Below are positions 13,701 through 24,162 of a DNA stretch of 64,000 nucleotides, one piece after another. The stretch comes from Panagrolaimus kolymaensis (taxonomy: Eukaryota; Nematoda; Chromadorea; Rhabditida; Panagrolaimidae), in assembly GCA_028622995.1 (NCBI GenBank), contig JAJQJQ010000003.1, positions 744,001-808,000 on the forward strand, written 5' to 3'. The position numbers and the translations under genes are program-made. Each line of letters starts with the position of its first letter. Within the stretch, counting starts at the first letter, position 1. The notes beneath the pieces were generated by a model that did no database searches, was not told the origin of the DNA, and saw only the letters and a program-made list of their open reading frames with translations.

Positions 13701-16700
13701 AATGGATCGTTGTTGAGTCAGACGGGGAAGGAGGAGATTCATGCGATTTGAAGTATTATCCACATCAAGCAATTGCTGATTTTGATTATAAACTTCTAAA
13801 CCATATTTGTCAGCAAAATATTCATTAAATGTTTCAAATTTTGGATCAGCAAACGAAGAATGTGGGAAAATATTTGTATTTATTTCACCAATGTAATAAG
13901 CTTCTCTCTCATTTGGCCGATACCATGGTTTTACAACTGCGTCTAAATATTTTCCAGGTTCATAGGCGAACAGCTTCCTTTCTTCCGTCGATGGTTTCGG
14001 AGGAAAACCTTTAACTGTTTCACGCAAAATATAAAAATCTATTTCATAGTTATTATTGTTTTCTTGCTGCTGTTGTTGAATGCGTTTAAGTGGAATTAAT
14101 AAAGTTGAAAAGGATGCAATTTCAGGTTGAAAATGCATTTCATTTTTAACTCCCAAAATTTCTTCAAATACATATGAATGAAATGCTTTAACTAATTCAA
14201 GCTCCTCTTCGCTAACATTGAATTGATTTTTATATGGTTTAATGGTAGCTAAAACTTTTCCTTGTCTTTGATAAACTGGAAATGCAGGAATCTAAAAGTA
14301 AATAAATAATTAGCTTTAAAAAGAAGTAAGTAGTAATTCACTTTTGGTAATTTTGTCTTTGTGCATAAACCAAAAATATACGGTGTATGTAAAGGATTAA
14401 TAATCTTTCGCTTTTTAGGATTTGATTGTTCGGGTATTGGTTCAACGAGATCTAGTTCAATAAGATAAACATAAAATGCTTTTCCTGGCACTGGTAAAAC
14501 ATCGTTCAAAGCTTTTGCCACTCGTCTTGGATACAATCGCCTCTTCTTTGCTGAACCAGTTTCTCTTGGAACATTGGAAGCGAAATCACTAAATTCGTCC
14601 GATAATTCCAACATATTTGCAACTTTATCCTTTGTTAATGGCACAAGATTATCATCTAATTCTTCTCTTTGATGCAAAATTCTACAAGCTTCCAAAGACA
14701 CGGATGTTTCGGCATGTTTTATTGATTGACAAACTTGTCCTTTGATTACTTCTTTGACGGGTGAATTGATGGGAAAAAGTAATTCAGAAAAATATCCACC
14801 TGGAACTCTATGTGTTTTGGATTTTACTGCTAATCGAGTAAACACATCCGATGGCAATCGAGCACAATATCGATTTACTAAAGCTATAGCACCAGAGAGA
14901 AATACTTTGGCACCTGTGGGAGTTTCGTAAAATGGTTCATTTTTATCTGAATGAATATCCATAAATTTATATTTATCTGCTCGATCAGGTACAGTATTTC
15001 GAAAGGCATACATTCGTTCAATGAGTAACTAAAAATATTCACAATTCAAATAAATTTAAATTACAGACTATTTTTTCATAGAAAAAAAAGCTTACTTTTT
15101 CATTTCTTTTAAAAAGATGCAAATTATATAAAAAATCACTCCTTTCACTATGAGTAACAACCAAGGCAAACATGGATGGTGAAAGCCTTGCTCGTCCTCT
15201 TGATTGAATATATGAAGTAAAATTTGAAGGAATATTTGCTCGAATAACCAAATTACAAGTTCGAATATCTATGCCTTCTTCCAGCACCTGTGTAGCAATC
15301 ATAACATTGGTAGTGCCATTACGAAAATTTGCTACAGCTTCATGAAATCGACGATCCATTCCTCGATTTTCATCATCTTCATTTTTTTCTCCACTTAAAG
15401 TTGCGTTTCCAATCGCATAATCGGCTTTAATAAAATTAAATTTGGGAGTTGTTTTAGCAAAATGGCGGAATAAAAGCTAAAAACTATTATTCAAATTTTT
15501 TTACTATGATTCTATAAACTAACACAGAGTGCAATGGCTGTAGCTCGCTTTTCAACAAAAATTAAAGCTGTCATTGTTTGCTGTTTGTTGGATTGTCGAC
15601 GATAAAAGGTTTCCAATATTTCAATAATTGTTACAACTCGATGTGATAAATATGGTTTAACATCATCAAAAGCTGAACAATTTCCGATCATTTCATTTAA
15701 AGGTGTGCAAAACGTTTGAAACGCATAATAAGCCGCTGATAGGGCTATAAATTGCTTTTCTGGTATCTTTGATTGTTCCATAGCTTTTTGAAAAGTTTTG
15801 CAACTTTTTTTAGCAACTTGATAAGCGCAATAAATCCCACAATCTTCAAGGACGTTAATAACTCGACGAATATTTAAAATTATCATGCTTCTTGGATCTG
15901 CATCGAGACCTTCAGTGAAATCACCCAAAATTGAGCAAAATTCTTCGAATTGTTTTAAAGGAGTTAAATTAATGTTATCGTAAGTGCAGTCTCGACAGAA
16001 AAATATACATTCTTTAGGACGATGGGCATATTTTGCGCTCTATAATGGCTTTCATTAATAGTCAAAAAATAAAATTAGCGGCGAAAAACCAACTTGAAGA
16101 TAGCCACTTGAAGTAATAATTTTAGCTCCAATAGCAATTTCAAGTTCATTTAAAGCTCGAGCGAGTTTTTCTGGAATAACTTTGCCATTTAAACCGCAAG
16201 CCGTTAACCCCAAAAACCTAGGTAGCTTTGCTTCTAAAAAATTTGATCATATAACCTTTTAGGAAAAATAAAGTTTACTTGTTCGCTTTTTATAATCTTT
16301 TATCCTTTCCATAATCAATCTATATGGATGCTTTTCACCCAAGCAATGATGGCATTCATCCATAACAATAATGGCACAATCTTCGGGCTTAATTAAAGCT
16401 TGATCATAAGCACGTCGAAAATGTTCAGCAGTAATAAGAACGACATCATTTTCTTTAAAAAAGTTTATAAATTTTTCTTTATTTTGTGTTACATCAGAAG
16501 TATGCCATTTCCCAGCAATTAAGCTTGTGCAATTTTGGAGAAAAGCATAATGTTGTTCAAGAACGGAAACTAAAAATAATTTTATATTCTCAATTTAAAA
16601 AAAGTTTAATCAAACTTTTATTGACAATGAAAACAGCCGTCTTTTTGTCAGGTCCCAAATAAGGAGCCATATGCCTTATTAACATAATAGCAATATAAGT

Positions 16701-16879
16701 TTTGCCTGTACCCGTGGGCAATAAAATAATTGAATCATTTTCAATTGCATGTTCGAATAACTCAACCTATAAATTTAAATTTTAGATTTAAAGAAAGATA
16801 TCAATAAATTTATTTTAGTTGCCTGATATTCTCTGGCAGTAAAAAATTCACTTCCAACATCTTTTGCTCTCAAAGCCAT
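10757..16879 (-). CDS. dcr-1: Dicer (DCR-1-like) ribonuclease III
   Basis: A complete multi-exon Dicer, which cuts dsRNA and pre-miRNA into small RNAs. In order: helicase ATPase with [12 protein letters not shown] (Walker A, about 16720) and DECHHC (about 16345); helicase C-terminal domain with [12 protein letters not shown] and SRGRARLS (15300-15180); the dimerisation and platform region; a PAZ-containing segment (14.1-13.5 kb, [12 protein letters not shown] at the end); an acidic linker; RNase IIIa with [12 protein letters not shown] (about 12440) and [13 protein letters not shown] (about 11930); RNase IIIb with [14 protein letters not shown] (about 11575) and [17 protein letters not shown] (about 11200); and a C-terminal dsRBD ([21 protein letters not shown]). 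All four acidic clusters of the two catalytic centres look intact. The start [13 protein letters not shown] lies just behind a TATTTTCAG acceptor-like sequence. The first intron starts with GC. The last exon ends at the TGA at 10757. Confidence 0.93.
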
Positions 16880-17336
16880 GATGATGGTGAAAGGAAGCTG
16901 AAAATATGAAATTTAAAAATATAAAAGACAACTTGAAAGAGATAAGTCAAAAAATTTAATGCCTCAATAAAGCTTTAATTCAATATTTAGACCTCCGAAA
17001 AAAATAATGGCAGCAAGTCCTCCTTATTAATTGTTCTTCTCGAGATTTTTTGTCCTTCAATGATAGAAAATGGCATAAAATTTTATTAAACTATTGAATT
17101 TTTTATGGATTAATTATGTTCACAATTTTTTAGTTAAAAAAGTTTTTCTCATTATGTTAAAATAAATTATAACCAAATGAAAGAATAAAAAAATGCTGTT
17201 AATGGTTATAGCACCGGCACGCTTTAATAAATAAAAACACTATTGTTTTTCATTTTACGTGTTCCATTAACTTTCACCTTTACCTAATACAAAATTATTA
17301 AATTTTTTTAATATCTTTACAGTAATCGTTAAAATC
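16880..17336. promoter_or_regulatory. Divergent 5' region between dcr-1 and odr-4
   Basis: These 457 bp separate the two divergent start codons and must contain both promoters. A TATTTTCAG motif on the minus strand, ending about 20 bases before the Dicer ATG, looks like a trans-splice acceptor. A TTTACAG on the plus strand shortly before 17337 may do the same for odr-4. No exon was seen. Confidence 0.45.
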
Positions 17337-18554
17337 ATGACCACCATCAATATTTATCAACAACCTCGCTTGAAGCCACTTTTTACTCAAGCTTCCACTG
17401 AGCCTTGTTGTCATTTTTTGATTGGAATCGAATATGGAAATACCATAGGATTTGAATATGCCATTCCATATTTTCAAACAACTAAAGATTATGAATCACA
17501 TTGTAAATCAGAGAGATTAAATGATTATTTAGACGCCTTGGTTACTTCTTTGCCAGGCGGTCTTTATGTTACAGGCATTTTAGTTAATGAAAAGGTCGAT
17601 GATGTTGATGCTGAAAAAATTTTCAATAAAGTATCAAAATTGGGGCCAAAATTGAAATTTGGTTCAGCAATCATGGTATGTTTAAAAAAATTTGATTTTT
17701 GGATAACTAATATAACCAAATTTCAGGCTAAAGTTTCCATCAGCAATAACGGCAATGACAAAGCAATCATCCTCAATGATGGCAACGAATACACTTATGA
17801 TGATGGAGAAAAGCTAGTAGCTGTTCCTCTAAAGCAATTCAAAGCCCTCTTTGTCCTTTACAAAATTGACATTACTCTAACAGCTCGTTCCCAAAAAGTT
17901 GATGATATTAATCGTGCACTTGCTGATTGTGTAAGAGTTTGTGATTTTATAGTTAAAAGTATGGTAGTTTTTAGAAATTTTATGAAGAAAACGAAGATGA
18001 TGATCTTTCAACTCAAAGAAACCTTTTTGTCACATACACTCCAACAAAAGATACAAAAGCCAAGGTTGCAATTAAATATTCAGGTTTTATTCCAGTTTTT
18101 TATCCTTATTTGTTAACCACAGAGTTCAAACAAAATGCTTTTGTTAGCGGTGTTAGTCGAGGTTTGTAAACTTCATATATGATGATTTAGAAAAGCAAAA
18201 AGTTTAGCATTAACTTCTACCTCTGATTCAATGGTTGGTGTCGCTATTCATTCCAAAGATACTAACAATGTCGCTCCGTCTCTCGTTTTTTATTCTGACA
18301 AAACTGATGTGGAAGAAACAATTAAGAATAACTATCATTTGCTCACAAACCAGTCAGTTAAAGACGTAAAAATCTTCTCATTATGTGGTAAATTGAATCC
18401 TGAAAAGCTTAAAAACAACACATCAAACAAAAAAGCAGCAACAACCTTAGCGAAAACTAATGAGCAGAAATTTCCAAATATTATTCTCGTAGTTGCAATG
18501 TCTGGCATTTTCAGTGCAATTCTTGCAATGGTGCTTTCAAAATATTTACTCTAA
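17337..18554 (+). CDS. odr-4: ODR-4 family tail-anchored ER protein
   Basis: ODR-4 assists ER folding and trafficking of chemoreceptors in C. elegans and works with the UFSP2 protease ODR-8. The model has four exons: 17337-17675, 17728 to about 17929 (ending ..NRALADC), about 17978-18160 (KFYEENEDDDLSTQRNLF... to VSGVSR) and about 18207-18554. The family block LPGGLYVTGILV is present at about residue 76. The C-terminus is a single hydrophobic anchor (ILVVAMSGIFSAILAMVLS) followed by KYLL, as in tail-anchored ODR-4. The two short interior introns contain in-frame stops, so they must be spliced. Identification rests on the LPGGL motif, overall layout and the tail anchor; similarity elsewhere is weak. 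Confidence 0.7.
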
Positions 18555-18911
18555 ATTATTGTAACTGTTATAACCATTATGATATGAGCCTTGACTTTTA
18601 TAAACTTCTGTAGTTTCTTGTATTTTGAGTGTTTCAAATAAACGAAAAAGATTCACATCAAGTTTCTTCACGATTCGAAAATTTTGTTGATTTCAAAGTT
18701 AGAGTAAGCTAAAATGTAAAAATGTTAACAATAATATGAAGAAAGAAATGTTGATAGATTGTAAACACATAATAAGCATCTTTATTTATTAATCTATTTG
18801 TATTAATTGTGCAAAAAAAGGTGACAATAAAGTAAGACATACACAGTTAAAATTAAAGGGATATAACATTTACAAGAATAAGTGATACAGGAATGTAAAC
18901 ATTTATATTGT
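18555..18911. other. Convergent 3' region (odr-4 / rnf-5)
   Basis: The two genes end facing each other here. On the plus strand an AATAAA at 18637-18642 lies about 85 bases after the odr-4 stop and can serve as its polyadenylation signal. No other gene was seen. Confidence 0.5.
18637..18642 (+). terminator. Polyadenylation signal AATAAA of odr-4
   Basis: Canonical hexamer 83 bases after the odr-4 stop codon, in the correct orientation. Confidence 0.5.
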
Positions 18912-19621
18912 TTAAATAAAAATTAGCCAAAAGATTATCATAATACCCAGTGACATGAATACATTTGAAAGAAATCGTTCATCAGCATGTTGACGACTTC
19001 CAGGTTCTGCTAAAACATACATTGAATTAGCTTAAAGAAAAATGATAAAAAAAAAGAAACCAACCTTGTTCACCTTGTTCTGCCGCATTATTAGCCTGAT
19101 TCGTGTTAAAGAAATTTGCAAAAAATGAAATAGGAAAGAAACCAATTCCAAGAGAAAATTGTACACCACCATGTCCGCCATCACCAGTCCAATGAAATCC
19201 ATGAGAACCTTGACTTTCTTCTTCTGATCGTTGTCCACGAGGTCGAGGAGGAGTTTTATCACGAGGATCAGTATTGCCCGAATCACGTCCATAAATAGGT
19301 ACCACTTTGTCTCGATCTAAACCAGATTTACATACAGGACAGCTTTGTCTATTTGGTCGAGTTTCAAGCCATTTATGTAAACACGGCCAACAAAATAAAT
19401 GACCACACATTGAAACAACAGCATCTTTAGGAGTATCTAAACAAATATTGCATTCGAATCTGAAAAAAACAATTTGATAAACTTATGTAAAGGATATATA
19501 AAACATACCGAATATTATTCTCTTCTTTTTTTGGTTCATCTTCCTTAGAAATGTTTGGTCCAATATTTTCTGAATTCGTTGAATTAGTTGCATCTGTCGC
19601 GATGGGTTGATCTTCTGACAT
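18912..19621 (-). CDS. rnf-5: RNF5/RNF185 E3 ubiquitin ligase
   Basis: A membrane-anchored RING ubiquitin ligase of ER-associated degradation and muscle adhesion control. Three exons: an acidic Ser/Thr/Asn-rich N-terminus from the ATG at 19621; a long exon (19454 to about 19070) with a C3HC4 RING ([42 protein letters not shown]); and a last exon with a hydrophobic tail anchor ([15 protein letters not shown]) ending at the TAA at 18912. The motif VPIYGR directly after the RING and the C-terminal membrane segment are specific to RNF5/RNF185. The mid region is Gly/Phe-rich. Convergent with odr-4. Confidence 0.92.
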
Positions 19622-20167
19622 ATTAGCTGAAAAAAATTAATTAAAAATCGATATAAAGTTAAACACGCATAAAACATCGTAAAAGTAAATAATATGATAT
19701 GAGTAACAATAATGTTTCAGAAAACAAGTTTAGCTTTGGACAAATAATATTCACAAATAATAGAGATGAGAGTTATGTTACGTATGCAATGATCTCGAAA
19801 GAATATGAAAGAAGAAAAAACATGTGTAAGTTTTAGCGAGAGTAATAAAAATGAAACACTATGCCCCAACTTTATGGGAGCAGCTCTAGGCAGCAAGGAG
19901 ATGAATGGAAAAAGTGTTATCGATGCGTTTCAAGCCAGCACACAACCTCCACTTTTTTCTTTACTTTTTTTGTTGCTTTAATTCATTCATTTATTTTTTG
20001 CCTTAGGAAATGAAGCAAAATTTTCAAGGTGATATTCCCTTTCTTTTTGCTTTTGAACCTGCTTGAAAGAAAAAAAGCAATGGCCTTCAACGCTTTTCAT
20101 TTTGGGTTTCCTGTTGTTGATTTTTAAAAATGTCTTCAATCAATGTTTCAAAAAACAAAAAACTTTA
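19622..20167. other. Spacer between rnf-5 and the next upstream gene
   Basis: About 545 bp with no exon seen. It holds the rnf-5 promoter side and the 3' flank of the membrane-protein gene. The higher GC patch around 19860-19960 has no recognisable content. Confidence 0.4.
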
Positions 20168-20787
20168 TTATTCAACTTTTACTCGATTTCCTGTTATTTT
20201 AACAAACATTAAACAGGCAACGATCGAATTTGCCATAAATGAATGAAGAAAATTGATTAAAATAAAAAATAAATGCATTTCAGAAATTCTTTGAGCATTT
20301 AAAGTCCATACAAAATTTCCAAGGGCCAAATACAATCCATTTTTAATGATATTGGAAAAATTATTTGTGGCGTCACCTTTTGTCTCACTAAAAATAATTA
20401 ATGGGCTGCTTTTATATTTTTTATTGTTATGTACTTACTTCATAAACCATAAAGCAATATAAGCAGCTAAAGTATGGCATAAAATTGGGAATGGTTCTTG
20501 ATGTGGAGGTAAAAGATGCATTAATTTTCGAAGTTTTATGCTTTCCATTCTTGCAAAATATGGGAAATATGGTTGAAACAACAAAAGCTCAAACTATAAA
20601 TCTTATTACTTTGTCATTTTTTTCAAAAAGGGTATACGGATGAACTTACATCACTTGCATAATTAATCAAATATGGACGATACAAAAATTGAGAAAGGCA
20701 ATAATTTGCTAAACAGCATAAAGCTAAACGAATTGTTGTTTCTGTAAGAAATTTTAATGAAAATTGTCGATAGAAACTAGCAGCCAT
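20168..20787 (-). CDS. Unrecognised small multi-pass membrane protein
   Basis: No family was recognised. Three exons splice cleanly: 20787 to about 20650 (MAASFYRQFSLKFLTE...), about 20594-20443 (FELLLFQPYFPYFARMES... LWFM) and about 20390-20168, giving about 173 residues. Introns have GTAAGT donors and TTATAG/TTTTTAG acceptors. The protein has about four hydrophobic stretches (IRLALCCLANYCLSQF; ILCHTLAAYIALWFM; GLYLALGNFVWTL; LFFILINFLHSFMANSIVA) and few charges. An AATAAA overlaps the stop region (TTGAATAATAAAG). The splice phases and single consistent frame support a real gene. Probably an endomembrane protein, by inference only. Confidence 0.6.
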
Positions 20788-22058
20788 GGTTTTTAGTTGT
20801 GATGGCTCTTTTTAAGGAATAAAATCAATCGTTCAATCGCGAGCTCTAACAACCATCGTCAAAGAAGACGACCCAAATTTTGAAGGACGTTTTTTTTCGT
20901 CATTTAACTTCAAGATTGAATACGTACGAAAAATTTTGAACTTAATAAATTTTATAAACAATGATCCAAAATTTTGTTACTGCTATTGATTTTCTAACAA
21001 CAAACATTTTACAAGACAAACATTAAAGAATTCTAAGTTTGCGACTTGATTTTTTGTATTAAAAAAAATAAAATCTATAAATTAATCAAAGTTAAAAAAA
21101 TTGGTTTACTTTGATAAATAAAAGCACACTCCATTTGGCTAATTGCCAGAATTTTACCAAAAGTTCATTCATTCATCTTCCTAAAAAAATGTGACTACCT
21201 CTTTTTTTTAGTGAAACATCAAACTATCGATGAATGAATAAATACAACAACGCACCTTTTTTGAAGAATGAAAAAGAAAAAAAGCAGCTACTGACGATAG
21301 CTTTTTTTCATAAGAAAATGTTTTATTTATGCATTATTGATGAATGAAAAATATATCATTGAATATTGCAATGTGTCTTTTTATTTTTTACACTCTCTTT
21401 TGATTTTTTCTTGTCATCTAAAATGCTACTTTATTGCTCACCTTTAATTTTGGTTATTTGCTATTTTGTTATTTCATTATGGCTTGTTTTAAAATTATTA
21501 TTCATTCAAAAAATAATTTGTTTGATTCACAAACAAAAAGCAAAAGGATCTCAGACTACATACAAAAATTATTAGCATAAATGAAGTCATAATTTTGTTT
21601 GAACAACGTTTTTGCTAGGCAAAGTCATTGATTTTTGCGAATAAAAAGTTTTACACTTTCACTAAATCCATTTCTTCCTCTCTCTTTTTTATTATCCTTT
21701 GGAATGAGCAACAACTACTGATTAGTATATTCTTTGACAATAGGTTATTGCCATTTTCTAAATTTCTTAGAAGAAGAAAAAATAGGAATTTGAATTACAT
21801 ATAAAGGTGTATAATTAATTTGGCTCTCGTTTTTATTTTTATGTTTTAATGTCCGCGAGAGCCCATTAAAATAATTCTTTCTCTTTCTCTCTCGCGTTTT
21901 TTTTGCGGTCAGCGTTGTTTCTTTTTCTTCCATTTTTTTTCACGCACTTTTTCGCGCAAAAAATTTTTCCTTTATTTTTTCGACCATCACAAAAATCCTT
22001 TCCCTTTTTTATTCTTTTTTCTTTGACATCCTATGTGTTAATGGTCACTTTTTTATAT
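20788..22058. other. Intergenic spacer, AT-rich
   Basis: Nothing protein-like is supported in this 1.27-kb stretch. It separates divergent genes and so must include the promoter of the membrane-protein gene and the distal 5' region of the phosphatase gene. Confidence 0.4.
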
Positions 22059-22267
22059 ATATAAAGCGCTGAAATATAAAATTTTTTTGCCCGGTTCAAA
22101 ATTTTTCAAAACACCCTGTTTTTTTGTAAATTCAAAAAAACTGCCCCGCAAGTTTACAAAAAGAGCAGTGCATTTTTTGTAAATTTAGCCAAAATTTACA
22201 AAAAAACAGGGTGTTTTGAAAAATTTTGAACCCGGGCAAAAAAATTTTATATTTCAGCGCTTTATAT
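22059..22267. repeat. Near-perfect inverted repeat (foldback/MITE-like), about 210 bp
   Basis: The left arm 22059-22131 starts ATATAAAGCGCTGAAATATA and runs to TTTTTTTGTAAAT. The right arm 22194-22267 is its reverse complement, with one base difference: CCCGG in the left arm against CCCGGG as read in the right. The arms are 73-74 bp long with a 62-base loop that contains the shorter pair GTTTACAAAAA / TTTTTTGTAAAT. There is no coding potential. Length and symmetry suggest a non-autonomous foldback or MITE element, or a hairpin transcript. It lies about 160 bp upstream of the phosphatase start. No clear target duplication is visible because both flanks are TA-rich. Confidence 0.85.
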
Positions 22268-22427
22268 GTACATTTTCTAATATACCTAAAGGCTTTAGTT
22301 AGCTAACAAAAAATTAGAGGATATGAATGATAAAGCGTGAAATTACGTGGAGTTTTTTTTACCTTTGTTGTTGCTATTTTACATAAATTTAACTATGTAT
22401 TTTTTTAGAACTCAAGCCTGAGGCTTT

Positions 22428-23899
22428 ATGTTAATGGATTTAAAAGCTCTCATTGCTGATTCGGTTTTATCAATTCAAGAAGCTGCAACTGAACCTGAAA
22501 AACCTCGCATTCGGTTTCGTGGTCAAAAGATTATTAATACAAACCGACATGATGCAAGAGCAGAAGCTGTGGAACACCTTGTTAACATGTTAAAATCTCG
22601 GTGAGTCATTTTTTCTTCCAAATTGACCTTAACATATCTCTATTTTTTTCAGTGGTATACCAACATGGGCTGTAGTTCCTCTTGCATATGGATTTGCAGA
22701 TTATCTTCCAGAGCATATGTTTACTTCATATATTCCTTTCAACTCTGATCTTTATGAAGTCATTGAACATTCAGAATTTTATCGAAGGCTAAACGAAGAG
22801 ATGTTAAAATATTTACATTCTGTTGTAGTGAGTGCTGATCCAATACCTGGTATGTTGTAACTTCAATGTGTAATGATATTTACATGTTATTATGTTTTAG
22901 AAAAGCCACAAAATTGGGATCGCTATCTATATTCAATCTATGAAAACAAAAACAACAAGAAAGAAATGGAAGATAAAAAGCTTATTTTGCCTTTAATGAA
23001 TATTGTTGAACCTTCAAAAAATCATGTAAGTTTGCTTATTCGAAACTGTATTTTTATGCTATATTTTGTGTATGTTTCAGGCTTTCAAAGATGCGTCACT
23101 TTTTGGTGTTTTTGATGGTCATGGTGGTTCAGAATGTGCAACTTATGCTACTCTTCATTTACCTCGTTGCCTTATTGATTCAACAGTGGAAGATTCTTCG
23201 AAAACATTAACTGAAGCTTTGAGAACTTTGGATAAACAACTTACTGTTCGATGTGAAAAAGAAGTAATATTGCCTTTTACACCTTTATCTTCCTCATCTT
23301 TCGCTTTCTAGGGTATTTGCGGTGGTACTACAAGTGTTGTTGTTCTTATTCGAGATGGTATTGCTGATATTGCTTGGATTGGTGATTCTTCAATTGGTGC
23401 ATTAACAAATGATAAAGTTATTACTCTCACGAAACCTCACAATCTTCGAGATCCTAGCGAAATAGAACGTGTAACTCAAGCAGGTGGAATGATTATGAAC
23501 GTGTATGGTGAAGATCGTGTAAATGGTATTTTAAATATTACTCGTGCCTTAGGAGATATACAAGCTAAGCCAATGGTATCATCAGAACCAAGTGAAGCTC
23601 GCTTTGATATTAACGAATCCGGGTATTATATGCTTTTTCTTGCAAGCGATGGTGTATGGGATGTTCTTAGTGAAGAACAAATTTATCAACATGTATTGGA
23701 GTTTATCAAAAATAATCCTGATACTGGTAATTTTTTTCTTCTTTCAATTTTGTCACTTATCGTAACTTTTTTAGCATATGAAAAACTTGCTCTCTTCATT
23801 GGAAATGCTGCTCGCGTTACATCAATTGATAATTTGATGCTTGTTATCGTCTTTCTCAAACCTCTTTCAGAAATTTGGAAGCATTTCTCATCTTCGTAA
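22428..23899 (+). CDS. PP2C (PPM) Ser/Thr phosphatase, PPM1F/FEM-2-like
   Basis: A metal-dependent phosphatase of about 400 residues in six exons. A roughly 135-residue N-terminal domain (MLMDLKALIADSV...) precedes the PP2C core. Core motifs in order: KKEMEDKK (motif 1, MED), LFGVFDGHGG (metal and catalytic), CGGTTSVVVLI, IAWIGDS, ILNITRALGD, LASDGVWDVL and, in the last exon, SIDNLMLVIVFLK. All metal-binding aspartates appear present. The layout, with a long N-terminal extension, resembles PPM1F/POPX and its C. elegans relative FEM-2, a sex-determination factor; orthology to FEM-2 is inferred. A TTTTTTTAG at about 22408 may be the trans-splice acceptor. Convergent with the gene at 24163. Confidence 0.85.
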
Positions 23900-24078
23900 A
23901 AGCTGTTATAACGATCAACTGTACGCGGTATATTGCATTTTATTCTAATAACAGTATGATCTCAACATATCTTTATTTTGTTTATGTTGACAGAGTATTT
24001 TGTTAGCTTTCCATTTTGTCACTATGTAATTTTGATTTTTGTTTCATTGTTGTAATTATTCATACTGCAGATTTCTGT

Positions 24079-24084
24079 AATAAA
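24079..24084 (+). terminator. Polyadenylation signal AATAAA of the PP2C gene
   Basis: Canonical hexamer about 180 bases after the phosphatase stop codon in the convergent intergenic region. Confidence 0.45.
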
Positions 24085-24162
24085 TATTCTTTATGTTTAC
24101 ACACAAACTTTGAATTTTTGGTTTATTCCTAATGGAATAATATTTTCTTTGTGTCTTGTTTT

